A stretch of 64,000 nucleotides of DNA from Drouetiella hepatica Uher 2000/2452 (GTDB lineage Bacteria; Cyanobacteriota; Cyanobacteriia; Elainellales; Elainellaceae). The stretch is taken from assembly GCA_019359505.1 (NCBI GenBank), contig JAHHHD010000020.1, positions 1-64,000 of the forward strand, read 5' to 3'. Below the pieces are notes generated by a model. That model did not search any database. It worked only from the letters and a program-made list of their open reading frames with translations, and was not told the DNA's origin. Both the position numbers and the translations under genes were made by a program. Shown here piece by piece: positions 33,921 through 42,211 of this stretch (the stretch's first letter is position 1; the number at the start of each line of letters is the position of its first letter).

Positions 33921-34219
33921 AGAACTAAGGCTTCATAAACTACTTGCTTTCGGATGTCATGATGTAAATTTTCAAGTTTTATAACATCAACCTTTCGCCC
34001 CAGAAATTCCTCAAGCTCTTGCATTAAAGCAATTCGATCTAACAGATTGCGATCGGATTCAATTTCAACTAAAAAATCAACATCGCTGCTTTCTATTGCT
34101 TCCCCACGCGCCACAGAGCCGAAGATTCTCACGTTGTAGGCTCCATGCTTGGCAGCGATCGCCAAAATCTCCTCTCGCTTCTCTTTTAACTGCTCATAAA
34201 TGCCAATTTCAGAACTCAT
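33917..34219 (-). CDS. mntA: MntA-like nucleotidyltransferase antitoxin
   Basis: A 100-residue minimal nucleotidyltransferase. The catalytic motif RIFGSVARGEAIESSDVDFLVE gives G34-S35, D46 and D48 (GS-x10-DxD), and KVDVIKLENL supplies the third acidic position. MntA antitoxins inactivate HepT by transferring AMP from ATP. The gene overlaps hepT by four bases and begins 12 bases after nrtR, so it is built into the NAD operon rather than forming its own unit. Base composition looks somewhat more AT-rich than its neighbours, consistent with acquisition, but I did not compute this. Confidence 0.92.
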   Translation of the reverse strand: MSSEIGIYEQLKEKREEILAIAAKHGAYNVRIFGSVARGEAIESSDVDFLVEIESDRNLLDRIALMQELEEFLGRKVDVIKLENLHHDIRKQVVYEALVL

Positions 34220-34231
34220 ATTTTCTCGATT

Positions 34232-34972
34232 TCAAATAAACACCAGCGGCTTGTCTTTGAGGGGCGCAAAAGCATCGGCATCGAATCGATAAAGGCTGGC
34301 AGGTCGTCCGGCTCCGCGCGAAACTTTGACTCCGGTATCTAATAGAAACCCTAGCTTGAGGAGGCGCGATCGAAAGTTAGAATAGTCGGAAAAGTTCTCG
34401 CCTAAAACAGTGGTATAGAGCTGATAAAGATCGCTCAACGTAAACAGTTCCGGCAATACCTCAAACGCCACAGGGCTATATTCTAATTTGTTGCGCAGCC
34501 GCCGATAGCCATAGGTCAAAATTTGATTATGGTCGAAGGCAAGCTGAGGAATTTGTTTGAGTGGATACCAGGCAATGCCGCTAACACCATCCGCAATCAG
34601 CTCAGTTTCGGCAAACTGCACCAGGGCAAAATAGCTAACTGACAAATAGCGCACGCCATAGCAATTTTCTGCCTCGCGCGGATCACGCTCTGGCCCCCCA
34701 AAGGTGTAGAGTTGCTCCAAGTACAAATTCTCGGCGCGGATTTTTTCGGCTAAGACGCGATCGGCGGCATCCTCCAAAGATTCACCCTGGCGCACCAGCG
34801 TTCCGGGCAGGCTCCATTGCCCAATAAATGGCTCTTCGTGGCGCAGCACCAGCAGCACCAGCAGCCGATTTTGAGCCGTATCGACTGAGAAAATCACGTT
34901 ATCGACGCCCACCTTAAAGTCTGCTAAGGCATTGGGCGGATCAGCAGATTTCTTCTGGGTGCGTCCGGACAT
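34232..34972 (-). CDS. nrtR: NrtR-type Nudix-domain regulator of NAD metabolism
   Basis: A 246-residue protein with an N-terminal Nudix-like domain (about 12-150) and a C-terminal winged helix (about 160-235: FTLSDLYQLYTTVLGENFSDYSNFRSRLLKLG). The Nudix box GTLVRQGESLEDAADRVL lacks the REUxEExGU catalytic core, as in NrtR, which binds ADP-ribose instead of hydrolysing it. NrtR represses NAD-synthesis genes until ADP-ribose-type ligands release it. Its place between nadD and nadE fits exactly. It overlaps nadD by 49 bases, so translation is probably coupled. The operator should lie upstream of pncB (36943 onward), but I cannot identify it. Confidence 0.88.
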   Translation of the reverse strand: MSGRTQKKSADPPNALADFKVGVDNVIFSVDTAQNRLLVLLVLRHEEPFIGQWSLPGTLVRQGESLEDAADRVLAEKIRAENLYLEQLYTFGGPERDPREAENCYGVRYLSVSYFALVQFAETELIADGVSGIAWYPLKQIPQLAFDHNQILTYGYRRLRNKLEYSPVAFEVLPELFTLSDLYQLYTTVLGENFSDYSNFRSRLLKLGFLLDTGVKVSRGAGRPASLYRFDADAFAPLKDKPLVFI

Positions 34973-35547
34973 GGGTTTTCTTGCTCTCGATACAGGTGCT
35001 GCCGATGAATATATGCCTCGATCGGGGGCATAACAATATCTGGGTTGCCTTCTTCACGGTAATCCGTAGAGGACACTGCCGGAACGTCAAGATTGGCGAT
35101 CGCCACCCTGGCTCCCATCTGCTGCAATGGCTTCACCTCTACCTCCGTCAGCCGATAGCCCCAGCGAGGCACAACCAGCAGCTTGACTTGGGCTAGAAGC
35201 TCCTCAACCTGGTACCACCGAGGTAGCTGTGCCACCAGATCAGAGCCTATCACCAACGTGAACTCAGCGTTTGCCCAGGTCTGGCGCGCCCGTTCTACAG
35301 TGACGATCGCCCGCGGATGGCTCAGGTCTAGATGTAGATGCACGTTTTGCCGAGGCGGATCGATGGCGTTAATCAGCAGCTGCAGCATCGTCGATCGATG
35401 CTCTAACGGCGTTTGATGGGACTTAAATGGATTATCCGATGCCCAGACTGCTACCCGGTCATAGTGGTCGGCTAACCATACAATGATGGCTTGATGTCCG
35501 GCAGTTGGTGGATCGGCGCTGGTTCCAAACAGAGCGATTTGCGTCAT
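34924..35547 (-). CDS. nadD: Nicotinate-mononucleotide adenylyltransferase
   Basis: A 207-residue nucleotidyltransferase-superfamily enzyme that adenylates NaMN to deamido-NAD. IALFGTSADPPTAGHQAII carries the T/H-x-G-H signature (here T-A-G-H), and SSTDYREEG is the ISSTxIR-like segment contacting the ATP phosphates. The C-terminal 25 residues (YREQENPCPDAPRRN...) look like an unstructured extension that overlaps the nrtR start by 49 bases. It begins 15 bases after pncB. Reaction order in the operon (PncB, NadD, NadE) is complete for salvage of nicotinate to NAD+. Confidence 0.93.
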   Translation of the reverse strand: MTQIALFGTSADPPTAGHQAIIVWLADHYDRVAVWASDNPFKSHQTPLEHRSTMLQLLINAIDPPRQNVHLHLDLSHPRAIVTVERARQTWANAEFTLVIGSDLVAQLPRWYQVEELLAQVKLLVVPRWGYRLTEVEVKPLQQMGARVAIANLDVPAVSSTDYREEGNPDIVMPPIEAYIHRQHLYREQENPCPDAPRRNLLIRPMP

Positions 35548-35562
35548 GGCAAAAAGGAAACG

Positions 35563-36942
35563 CTAGAGGGGATTTTGTTCAGTATAAAAGCTGTGGATTT
35601 TCTCTTGAGTCTGTTGGGTCAGAGTTTGCAGATCTGGAGAAATGTGAGGGGCAATCCCTTCTGGTTGACGAATGTGGCGCAAGGTTTCTGGCAAAGCCAT
35701 AACAGAATGTCGAGTTCGTTGGGCAATTTCGCTGAGAGCCTCTGGGGATTGGAGGCGCTCGCCCGCTTTCATCACCCGTTGCAGCAGCGGTTTCTCGGTC
35801 GGCTTTGGCGTTTCAGTCATCAGACCCAGGCGATCGCCTACCCATTTTTCTGCCTCAAAACGACGGAAAACCTGCTTGCGTCCTGGATAGGTGGTTTTGC
35901 CTGTCGAGGCTTTCATCACCGGAATACTATCAATTTCTACTAGCTTGTACACGCCGTTGACGGGCGTACCTGTCACTAGCTTTGTCCCCAAACCGTAGCC
36001 CTGCAAATCAGCTCCTTCAGCCTGAAGACGGGCAATCTCGTACTCATCCAGGTCGCCGCTGGCAAAGATTGAAACCTGGGGAAGGAGCGATCGAATTTCC
36101 TTCGACAGAGCCGCCAGATCCCCCGAATCGAGCCGAATTGTGTCCAGGCTGATTTTACCTGCATTGACCTGAGCAGCAAGACGTTGGGCAGCAGCGATCG
36201 GATCATAAGTATCAATTAGCAGAGCCGCTCCGGGGAAATAGCGGTGAAAGGCAGTAAAAGCTTGATCTTCACTGCCCTCCAGCGCCGAGAGCGCCATGAC
36301 TAAGGCATGAGCCATCGTGCCGCTGGGGGTTTGCCCTAGCTGCAACGCTGCCAGCACATTAGAAGTGGCATCTAGCCCACCTGCTAGCGCCGCTCTTGCC
36401 GCCCACAGCGAAGCCTGCGGACTAAAGGCACGACGGGTGCCAAACTCTAAAAGCTTGACGCGATCGCCTGCCGTATCCCTTATCCGAGCCGACTTAGTGG
36501 CAATCAAGGTTTGGTAATTAATGGTGTTGAGTAGATAAGTCTCGACAATTTGCGCTTGCCACAGCGGAGCCTCGATTCGTAAGATTGGCTCATGGGCAAA
36601 GATTGCGGTGCCTTCAGGCACTGCCCACACATCTCCCGTAAAGCTACCCTCAGCCAGAATTTCCCAAAAGCGATCGGGCGCATGGGCAAAGATGCCTGTG
36701 TTCTGGAGCGCCACAATTTGCTCTGCGGTAAACCGAAATTGCTCTAGGTATTCCAACACCTGAGCTAGGCCCATGGCAATCAGGTAGCCAAAGTTTTCGG
36801 GTAAGCGCCGCACAAATAGCTCGAAGCTGGCGCGGCGCTGATCGATGCGATCGCCCACATAGCAAGCCGCCATGGTGAGCTGGTAGAGATCGGTCAGCAG
36901 ACTATAGTCTTGTGGTTGGACAAGCAAAGCAGAGTCTTCCAT
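35563..36942 (-). CDS. pncB: Nicotinate phosphoribosyltransferase
   Basis: A 459-residue type II-fold phosphoribosyltransferase that makes NaMN from nicotinate, PRPP and ATP. LLTDLYQLTMAACYV opens the protein as in the family. The phosphoribosylated His region is in LLEFGTRRAFSP, and DTIRLDSGDLAALSKEIR and IFASGDLDEYEIARL form the PRPP/phosphate-binding barrel end. KTTYPGRKQVFR is the C-terminal family signature. First gene of the NAD operon; 15 bases separate it from nadD. The 530-base upstream region contains MITE G copy 2. Confidence 0.95.
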   Translation of the reverse strand: MEDSALLVQPQDYSLLTDLYQLTMAACYVGDRIDQRRASFELFVRRLPENFGYLIAMGLAQVLEYLEQFRFTAEQIVALQNTGIFAHAPDRFWEILAEGSFTGDVWAVPEGTAIFAHEPILRIEAPLWQAQIVETYLLNTINYQTLIATKSARIRDTAGDRVKLLEFGTRRAFSPQASLWAARAALAGGLDATSNVLAALQLGQTPSGTMAHALVMALSALEGSEDQAFTAFHRYFPGAALLIDTYDPIAAAQRLAAQVNAGKISLDTIRLDSGDLAALSKEIRSLLPQVSIFASGDLDEYEIARLQAEGADLQGYGLGTKLVTGTPVNGVYKLVEIDSIPVMKASTGKTTYPGRKQVFRRFEAEKWVGDRLGLMTETPKPTEKPLLQRVMKAGERLQSPEALSEIAQRTRHSVMALPETLRHIRQPEGIAPHISPDLQTLTQQTQEKIHSFYTEQNPL

Positions 36943-36977
36943 GCTGGTATTTTCATAACCCTGGTATTTCTATAACC

Positions 36978-37103
36978 TCAGGAGATCGCAAAGTCCTCCT
37001 AATTTTTATCAAAGCTGGATTTCAAAGGCGTAGAGCGCCTTTGAAATCCAGCTTTTAGGATTTTGTGGCGCGCGCCACAAAACTCTAAAATGCGATCTAC
37101 TGA
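36978..37103. mobile_element. MITE G, copy 2 (126 bp)
   Basis: The same unit as 14352-14477, in the opposite orientation and of equal length. The ends TCAGGAGATCGCAAAG and TGCGATCTACTGA are imperfect inverted repeats. The inner palindromes are AGCTGGATTTCAAAGGCG (about 37011-37060) and TTTTGTGGCGCGCGCCACAAA (about 37060-37083). ACC flanks both sides and could be a 3-bp target duplication. It lies in the pncB upstream region. Confidence 0.85.
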
Positions 37104-37264
37104 ACCTAGGTAAGCGAGGGCGCTGGCGATCGCTTACCACCAATTATAGTAATAATAACCAAAATTGTCTACACTAATTATGTTGAGTCTTCAAAAAAGA
37201 ATGGGGTTCTTTAATAGGGCTTTTTAAAAGTGTTCTTTGGTAGGACAAGCCTTTTACTGATAAC

Positions 37265-37320
37265 AATTTAAGACCCAAACAGGGCAGATGATTTTCGAGA
37301 GCCTCATCAATTGAAATGGG
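37265..37320. repeat. Family B repeat that lost its hairpin
   Basis: AATTTAAGACCCAAACAG, then GGCAGATGATTTTCGAGAGC, runs straight into CTCATCAATTGAAATGGGGA. Compared with 26313-26410, the whole second arm and tip are missing while both outer flanks remain. The deletion joins the first arm at GAGAGCC to CTCATCAATT, as expected of slippage across a hairpin. Confidence 0.8.
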
Positions 37321-37471
37321 GATGACCTCCCGCTGATCTCCCTCAGCCATTCCGCGATTCAGCAATGCCCACCTAAATTGTGTAGGCTAGAATTTCTCTA
37401 TCTAGCCGCCCAGAGTTTAGCGGTGGCAAATTCAGCTCAGCCTTTTGATTATTTTGGCTCACTACCCTGCA

Positions 37472-38626
37472 ATGCAACGCCCCATCTACCTTGACTGCCA
37501 CGCCACCACACCCCTTGCCCCCCAGGTGCTTGCTGCAATGCTGCCCTACTTCACCGAGCATTTTGGCAATCCTGCCAGCACTCATCAGTACGGCTGGGAG
37601 ACGGAAGCGGCGGTCAAGCGATCGCGACAAATTTTGGCAGAGGCGATTCACGCCGCACCCGAAGAAATTGTGTTCACCAGCGGGGCAACAGAAGCCAACA
37701 ATCTGGCCATTAAAGGCGTGGCGGAAACCTATTTCTCTAAAGGTCGCCATCTGATTACGCTGCAAACTGAACATAGCGCCATTCTTGATCCCTGCCGCTA
37801 TCTCCAGACGCTTGGCTTTGAGGTCACGGTTTTACCCGTCCAGCCGGATGGATTGTTGAACCTAGATACTTTAGAGAAAGCAATTCGTCCCGATACCATC
37901 CTGGTGTCCGTGATGGCGGCTAATAACGAGATTGGCGTATTGCAGCCGTTATCAGAAATTGGCGCAATTTGCCGTCATCACCAGGTTTTGTTTCACACCG
38001 ATGCAGCTCAGGCGATCGCCAAAATTCCTTTAGATGTCCAGACTATGCAGATTGATCTAATGTCCCTCACCGCCCATAAGGTCTATGGGCCTAAGGGCAT
38101 TGGGGCGCTGTACGTTCGCCGCCGCGATCCAAGAGTGCAGCTTGCGCCCCAGCTTCATGGGGGAGGGCATGAGCGGGGAATGCGATCGGGTACGCTCTAC
38201 ACGCCGCAAATTGTTGGGTTTGCTGAAGCGGTGCAGTTGGGTCTGTCAGAGCTAGAAACCGAGGCAAAGCGACAGAGTAAATTGCGCGATCGCCTCTGGG
38301 AACAACTGCGATCGCTTCCAGACATCTACCTAAACGGACACCCGACTCAGCGCTTACCCGGAAATCTAAACGTTAGCGTAGAAGGTGTTGATGGACAGGC
38401 GCTGGCGCTGGGGTTGCAGCCCTTAGCCGCCGTTTCTTCAGGATCAGCCTGCACTTCAGCTCAGCTTGAACCCTCTCATGTGCTGACTGCCCTAGGACGA
38501 TCGCCCGCTCTGGCTCATGCCTCACTCCGGTTTGGCATTGGACGGTTCAATACTTTGGAAGAAATCGAGCGAGTGGCAATCGGGACGATCGAAACGATTC
38601 AATCTTTGCGGCAGCGAATTTTGTGA
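37472..38626 (+). CDS. Cysteine desulfurase (IscS/NifS family)
   Basis: A 384-residue PLP enzyme that takes sulfur from cysteine as a persulfide for Fe-S clusters and tRNA thiolation. IYLDCHATTPLAPQVLAAMLPY and FTSGATEANNLAIKG are typical. The PLP lysine is in SLTAHKVYGPKGIGALYV. The active-site Cys lies in VSSGSACTSAQLEPSHVL, a short loop as in group I (IscS/NifS) enzymes. The frame opens 9 codons earlier with a TTG; ATG at 37472 gives the normal N-terminus. The neighbour at 38791 is a tRNA wobble-uridine methyltransferase, and the two may work in one tRNA modification pathway. Confidence 0.94.
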   Translation: MQRPIYLDCHATTPLAPQVLAAMLPYFTEHFGNPASTHQYGWETEAAVKRSRQILAEAIHAAPEEIVFTSGATEANNLAIKGVAETYFSKGRHLITLQTEHSAILDPCRYLQTLGFEVTVLPVQPDGLLNLDTLEKAIRPDTILVSVMAANNEIGVLQPLSEIGAICRHHQVLFHTDAAQAIAKIPLDVQTMQIDLMSLTAHKVYGPKGIGALYVRRRDPRVQLAPQLHGGGHERGMRSGTLYTPQIVGFAEAVQLGLSELETEAKRQSKLRDRLWEQLRSLPDIYLNGHPTQRLPGNLNVSVEGVDGQALALGLQPLAAVSSGSACTSAQLEPSHVLTALGRSPALAHASLRFGIGRFNTLEEIERVAIGTIETIQSLRQRIL

Positions 38627-38629
38627 AGC

Positions 38630-38726
38630 TCGTTTTAAAGCCCAAGCGGGGCAGATATTTTTGAGAGCCGCGCGAAGCGCGGCTCTCAAAAATATCTGCC
38701 CCATAACACCAGTTTTAATTGGGACT
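38630..38726. repeat. Palindromic repeat family B, copy 3
   Basis: TTTTAAAGCCCAAGCG leads into an inverted repeat at 38648-38702, arms starting GGGGCAGATATTTTTGAGAG around the tip GCCGCGCGAAGCGCGGC, then ATAACACCAGTTTTAATTGG. Compared with copy 1, inner arm bases differ on both sides together (TATTTTTG/CAAAAATA versus TAATTTTCG/CGAAAATTA). It starts just after the cysteine desulfurase stop and can terminate it. Confidence 0.85.
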
Positions 38727-38790
38727 ACTTTTGGTTAGCCATGCTCCTCAAGTACCCCTAAGTCAACCTCATTGATGGCGTACTGCCTGT

Positions 38791-39696
38791 ATGACTCAGC
38801 TTCCTGAAGACCCGATCGCCTGGATACCCAAACTGACTAAAGATGGTTCGTTTACCTTTTTCTCACAAGAATTTGGTGAAATGTTTCATAGCCGTCAGGG
38901 AGCAAAGACAGAGGCGTTTCTCAAGTTTGCGACTGCCACCGATTTGGTGGAGCGATCGCAGCAGTCTTCTCTGCGTCTACTCGACGTTTGCTATGGGCTG
39001 GGCTACAACACGGCGGCGGCACTAGAAACTATCTGGGCGGCGAATCCAGACTGCCACATTGAAGTGCATGGGCTAGAGCTAGATGCCACGGTGCCCAATG
39101 CGGCGATCGCCTCTCCCTTGATTGAAACTTGGTCGCTCAAGGTGCAGGAAGTGTTGAAGGCGATCGCGCAAACTCACCAGTGCCATACGCCACAGCTCCA
39201 GGCAAAGCTATGGATCGGGGATGCCCGCCAGACGATTCAGCAGCTTTCTGGGTTCCTGGCTGACGCTGTCTTTTTCGACCCCTTCTCTCCCAGCTGCTGT
39301 CCCCAACTTTGGACAGTCGAATTTTTTCAGCAGGTGGCGAAATGCTTGTCACACAAGGGCAAGCTTGCCACCTACTCCCGTGCCGCAGCAGTGCGATCGG
39401 CTTTGCTAGAGGCGAGTTTCAAGATTGGCACAATTCCTTTAGGGGAAGCCCATGCAGGCGATCGTCGTTTGCCTCACGAGTGGTCGCAGGGTACAGTTGC
39501 CGCTTTTAAGGGCGATCGGCTTTGCCCTTTGTCGCTGATGGAGCAAGAGCATCTTCAGACTCGTGCTTCTGTCCCCTACCGCGATCCCCATCTATCAGAT
39601 TCAGCCGAGGTGATTTTGGCGCGATATGAGCAAGAGCGGCAGGTATGTCAGAAAGAAGCAACCTCTAGCTGGAGACAGCGTTGGGGCATTAAATAA
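38791..39696 (+). CDS. MnmC/MnmD-like tRNA methyltransferase domain protein
   Basis: A 301-residue SAM-dependent methyltransferase of the DUF752 (PF05430) type, the stand-alone methylating half of MnmC. It finishes mnm5 modification of the wobble uridine in certain tRNAs. MTQLPEDPIAWIPKLTKDGSFTFFSQEF and EMFHSRQGAKTEAFLKF resemble the family start. The SAM motif is LLDVCYGLGYNTAAAL, and AVFFDPFSPSCCPQLW contains the conserved D-x-F-S-P. The FAD oxidase domain of full MnmC is absent. It follows a cysteine desulfurase gene, fitting shared tRNA modification. Confidence 0.85.
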   Translation: MTQLPEDPIAWIPKLTKDGSFTFFSQEFGEMFHSRQGAKTEAFLKFATATDLVERSQQSSLRLLDVCYGLGYNTAAALETIWAANPDCHIEVHGLELDATVPNAAIASPLIETWSLKVQEVLKAIAQTHQCHTPQLQAKLWIGDARQTIQQLSGFLADAVFFDPFSPSCCPQLWTVEFFQQVAKCLSHKGKLATYSRAAAVRSALLEASFKIGTIPLGEAHAGDRRLPHEWSQGTVAAFKGDRLCPLSLMEQEHLQTRASVPYRDPHLSDSAEVILARYEQERQVCQKEATSSWRQRWGIK

Positions 39697-39701
39697 GGCA
39701 T

Positions 39702-39736
39702 CACTTTGAAAGGTGCGCGCTGCACACCTTTCAAAG
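39702..39736. terminator. Palindrome after the MnmD-like gene
   Basis: ACTTTGAAAGGTG pairs with CACCTTTCAAAGT around a GCGCGC-containing loop. It begins a few bases after the stop codon at 39696 and directly abuts MITE C copy 1. The TTTGAAAGG arm resembles those at 41055-41089 and 50807-50854. Confidence 0.75.
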
Positions 39737-39842
39737 TTACAGCGCTTTGCGCTTGGTTAAGTGTGGGTTATTTTTGTAGAAGCCTTGCTCCGCAAGGCTT
39801 CTACAAAAATAACTGTGGTTTATGCAATCGAAAATTGCTGTA
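39736..39842 (+). mobile_element. MITE C, copy 1
   Basis: A unit of about 107 bp with imperfect inverted ends: TACAGCGCTTTGCGCTTG on the left against TACAGCAATTTTCGATTG (reverse complement of the right end), about 14 of 18 matching. The central hairpin (39767-39813) has 22-bp arms GTTATTTTTGTAGAAGCCTT... around TCC. The ends read TA-CAGC...GCTG-TA, the target dinucleotide expected of IS630-type transposition. The same unit, inverted, is at 45871-45975. Confidence 0.85.
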
Positions 39843-39846
39843 GATC

Positions 39847-40791
39847 CTAAACCGCGTGTTGGCGATACCAGTCGATCGTGTTTTTCAAACCTTGCTTAAA
39901 CTCTACTTCGGCAGTAAAGCCAAAGGCTTTGGCGCGTTCGGTATCTAGGCAGCGTCGGGGCTGTCCGTTAGGCTTATCTACCTCCCAAACGATTTCACCT
40001 TTGTAGCCCATCAACTCACAGATCAGCATGATCAGATCTTTGATAGAGATTTCGTAACCTGTGCCCAGGTTAACGGGTTCAGTATCGCTGTAGAGCTGAG
40101 TGCCCATAACAATGCCGCGCGCAGCATCGGTAGAATAGAGAAACTCGCGCGTAGGGCTACCATCGCCCCAAACTGGAATTTGCTTATCGCCGCGCTCCTG
40201 CGCTTCGTGAATCTTGCGAATTAATGCCGGAATTACATGGGAACTGCTAGGGTCAAAGTTATCTTCAGGGCCATAAAGATTGACAGGGAGTAGATAGATG
40301 CCGTCGAATCCGTACTGCTGTTTGTAAGCCTGAAGCTGAACGAGTAGAGCCTTCTTAGCCACACCATAGGGCGCATTTGTTTCTTCGGGATAACCGTTCC
40401 AGATATCCTCTTCCTTGAAGGGAACGGGCGTGAACTTGGGATAAGCGCAGATGGTACCCACACAGGTAAATTTCTTTACCCCTGCCTGGTAAGCTGCATG
40501 AATCAACTGCGCTCCCATCATTAAGTTGTCGTAAAATAGCTCAGCAGGTTTGACCTGGTTTAAGCCAATGCCGCCCACATGAGCCGCTAAGTGAATCACA
40601 ATATCTTGCTGATCGACAGCACGCTGGCAAGCTTCCATGGTGCAAAGATCATAGTCGTGCGATCGCGGTACCGTAATCTTGTCTGGATCTGCTCCCGCCT
40701 TACAAAGCTGATCGACAACCTGCCGACCCAAAAAACCAGCTCCCCCCGTAACCAAGATACGCTGATTACCGAACTCTAAAGGTGTTGACAT
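39847..40791 (-). CDS. fcl: GDP-L-fucose synthase
   Basis: A 314-residue short-chain dehydrogenase-like epimerase/reductase converting GDP-4-keto-6-deoxymannose to GDP-L-fucose. [18 protein letters not shown] binds NADPH. The catalytic Ser/Tyr/Lys are in [11 protein letters not shown] and [16 protein letters not shown], and the [20 protein letters not shown] block is diagnostic. The frame is open upstream for 18 codons; the ATG at 40791 fits the family start. It follows gmd on the same strand, so the two enzymes are likely used together for surface glycans. Confidence 0.95.
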   Translation of the reverse strand: MSTPLEFGNQRILVTGGAGFLGRQVVDQLCKAGADPDKITVPRSHDYDLCTMEACQRAVDQQDIVIHLAAHVGGIGLNQVKPAELFYDNLMMGAQLIHAAYQAGVKKFTCVGTICAYPKFTPVPFKEEDIWNGYPEETNAPYGVAKKALLVQLQAYKQQYGFDGIYLLPVNLYGPEDNFDPSSSHVIPALIRKIHEAQERGDKQIPVWGDGSPTREFLYSTDAARGIVMGTQLYSDTEPVNLGTGYEISIKDLIMLICELMGYKGEIVWEVDKPNGQPRRCLDTERAKAFGFTAEVEFKQGLKNTIDWYRQHAV

Positions 40792-40940
40792 AGGTTTAGC
40801 TATTAAGTGAACTTGCTCAGAAATGAGAAATATCAAGTCATGCATGATTCAGCATGAAGCTTCAGCTGTGCATTTAAGCACACTCAAAATTGCGAAATGT
40901 TGGAACCTAGCAACAATTATTTACTCTGGTCACGCTTACC

Positions 40941-40966
40941 GTAAGTCTATTGTTCAATAGGCTTAC
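40941..40966. promoter_or_regulatory. Inverted repeat upstream of fcl
   Basis: GTAAGTCTATTG and CAATAGGCTTAC pair around TT with one T/G mismatch. It lies 150 bases upstream of fcl and 100 bases after the terminator of gmd, so it could be an operator or a secondary terminator. Confidence 0.45.
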
Positions 40967-41054
40967 AAACTCTAAACAATAATCAGAGTTAGGAATCATT
41001 GAAGATGCGATTGAGTATGTAATTAAGCCATTAGGGCTAATATTCTGAAACCGC

Positions 41055-41089
41055 TTTTTTGAAAGACGCGCTGCGCGTCTTTCAAAAAA
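41055..41089. terminator. Terminator-like hairpin after gmd
   Basis: TTTTTTGAAAGACGCG pairs exactly with CGCGTCTTTCAAAAAA around CTG. It lies 43 bases after the gmd stop codon (minus strand). A-tracts and T-tracts at both ends make it bidirectional. Confidence 0.8.
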
Positions 41090-41131
41090 AACAACGGCAA
41101 AATACAGCCCAGATACTCAATCTATCTTCTT

Positions 41132-42211
41132 CTACATGCTAAATTGACCCAGGCTCTCACGAACGGTAGCATTATCAAACACAGGCTGCACCGTGTGACC
41201 ATTTAAAGGGACTAAACCCAACGCCTTCAAGTCGGCTTCTACCATGAGATTAACCAACTGCTCAAAGGTGACGGAAGGTTCCCAACCCAGCTTTTGCTTC
41301 GCCTTAGCCGGATCACCAATCAGCAATTCCACCTCTGCCGGACGCAGATAGCGCTCGTCAAACTCTACGTAGTCATGCCAGTCGAGATTGACATAGCCAA
41401 AAGCGATATCCAGAAATTCCTTAATGGAGTGCGTTTCGCCCGTTGCCACCACGTAATCATCGGGCTGCTCTTGCTGAAGCATTAGCCACATGGCGCGAAC
41501 GTAATCCTTGGCATAGCCCCAGTCCCGCTTGGCATCCAGGTTGCCCATGTAGATCTTCTTCTGCTTACCCGCAACGATCCGCGCGATCGCCCGCGTGATT
41601 TTGCGGGTGACAAAAGTTTCTCCTCGACGGGGCGATTCGTGATTAAACAAAATGCCGTTGCAGGCAAACAGCTTGTAGGATTCACGATAGTTCACCGTCT
41701 GCCAGTGCGCATACACCTTGGCGCAGGCATAAGGGCTACGAGGATAGAAAGGCGTGTTTTCCCGTTGAGGAACCTCCTGAACCAAGCCATACATTTCTGA
41801 GGAACCCGCCTGATAGAAACGCACCTCTATTCCGGTTCGTTGCTGATAGTCACGAATGGCTTCCAAGAGCCGTAGGGTTCCCATTCCGACGGTATCTACC
41901 GTGTATTCAGGTGAATCAAAGCTGACTCGAACATGGGACTGAGCGCCCAAATTATAGATTTCTACAGGCTGAATTTCCTCAATAATACGACGCAGGGTTG
42001 TACCATCGGTGAGATCGCCATAGTGTAAAAACAAACGAGCTGCTTCATCATGGGGATCGTCATAGATGTGATCAATCCGATCGGTATTAAAGGTGGAAGT
42101 ACGACGAATAATGCCATGAACTTCGTACCCTTTCTCAAGCAATAGCTCGCTCAAGTAGGAGCCATCTTGACCTGTAATTCCGGTAATTAAGGCACGTTTT
42201 TTTTCTGTCAT
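41132..42211 (-). CDS. gmd: GDP-mannose 4,6-dehydratase
   Basis: A 359-residue short-chain dehydrogenase-type enzyme that makes GDP-4-keto-6-deoxymannose from GDP-mannose with internal NADP recycling. [29 protein letters not shown] is the family start. [29 protein letters not shown] (catalytic Ser/Glu region) and [14 protein letters not shown] (Tyr/Lys) are all present, then [17 protein letters not shown]. Length is standard. Gene order gmd then fcl on the minus strand gives GDP-fucose. Confidence 0.97.
   Translation of the reverse strand: MTEKKRALITGITGQDGSYLSELLLEKGYEVHGIIRRTSTFNTDRIDHIYDDPHDEAARLFLHYGDLTDGTTLRRIIEEIQPVEIYNLGAQSHVRVSFDSPEYTVDTVGMGTLRLLEAIRDYQQRTGIEVRFYQAGSSEMYGLVQEVPQRENTPFYPRSPYACAKVYAHWQTVNYRESYKLFACNGILFNHESPRRGETFVTRKITRAIARIVAGKQKKIYMGNLDAKRDWGYAKDYVRAMWLMLQQEQPDDYVVATGETHSIKEFLDIAFGYVNLDWHDYVEFDERYLRPAEVELLIGDPAKAKQKLGWEPSVTFEQLVNLMVEADLKALGLVPLNGHTVQPVFDNATVRESLGQFSM

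Noticed and set aside
35491-35943. Long plus-strand frame opposite pncB
   Set aside because: It is the antisense of a well-supported pncB gene and has no domain content.
37174-37365. Short minus-strand frame upstream of the cysteine desulfurase
   Set aside because: It crosses the hairpin-less family B repeat and has no ribosome-binding site.
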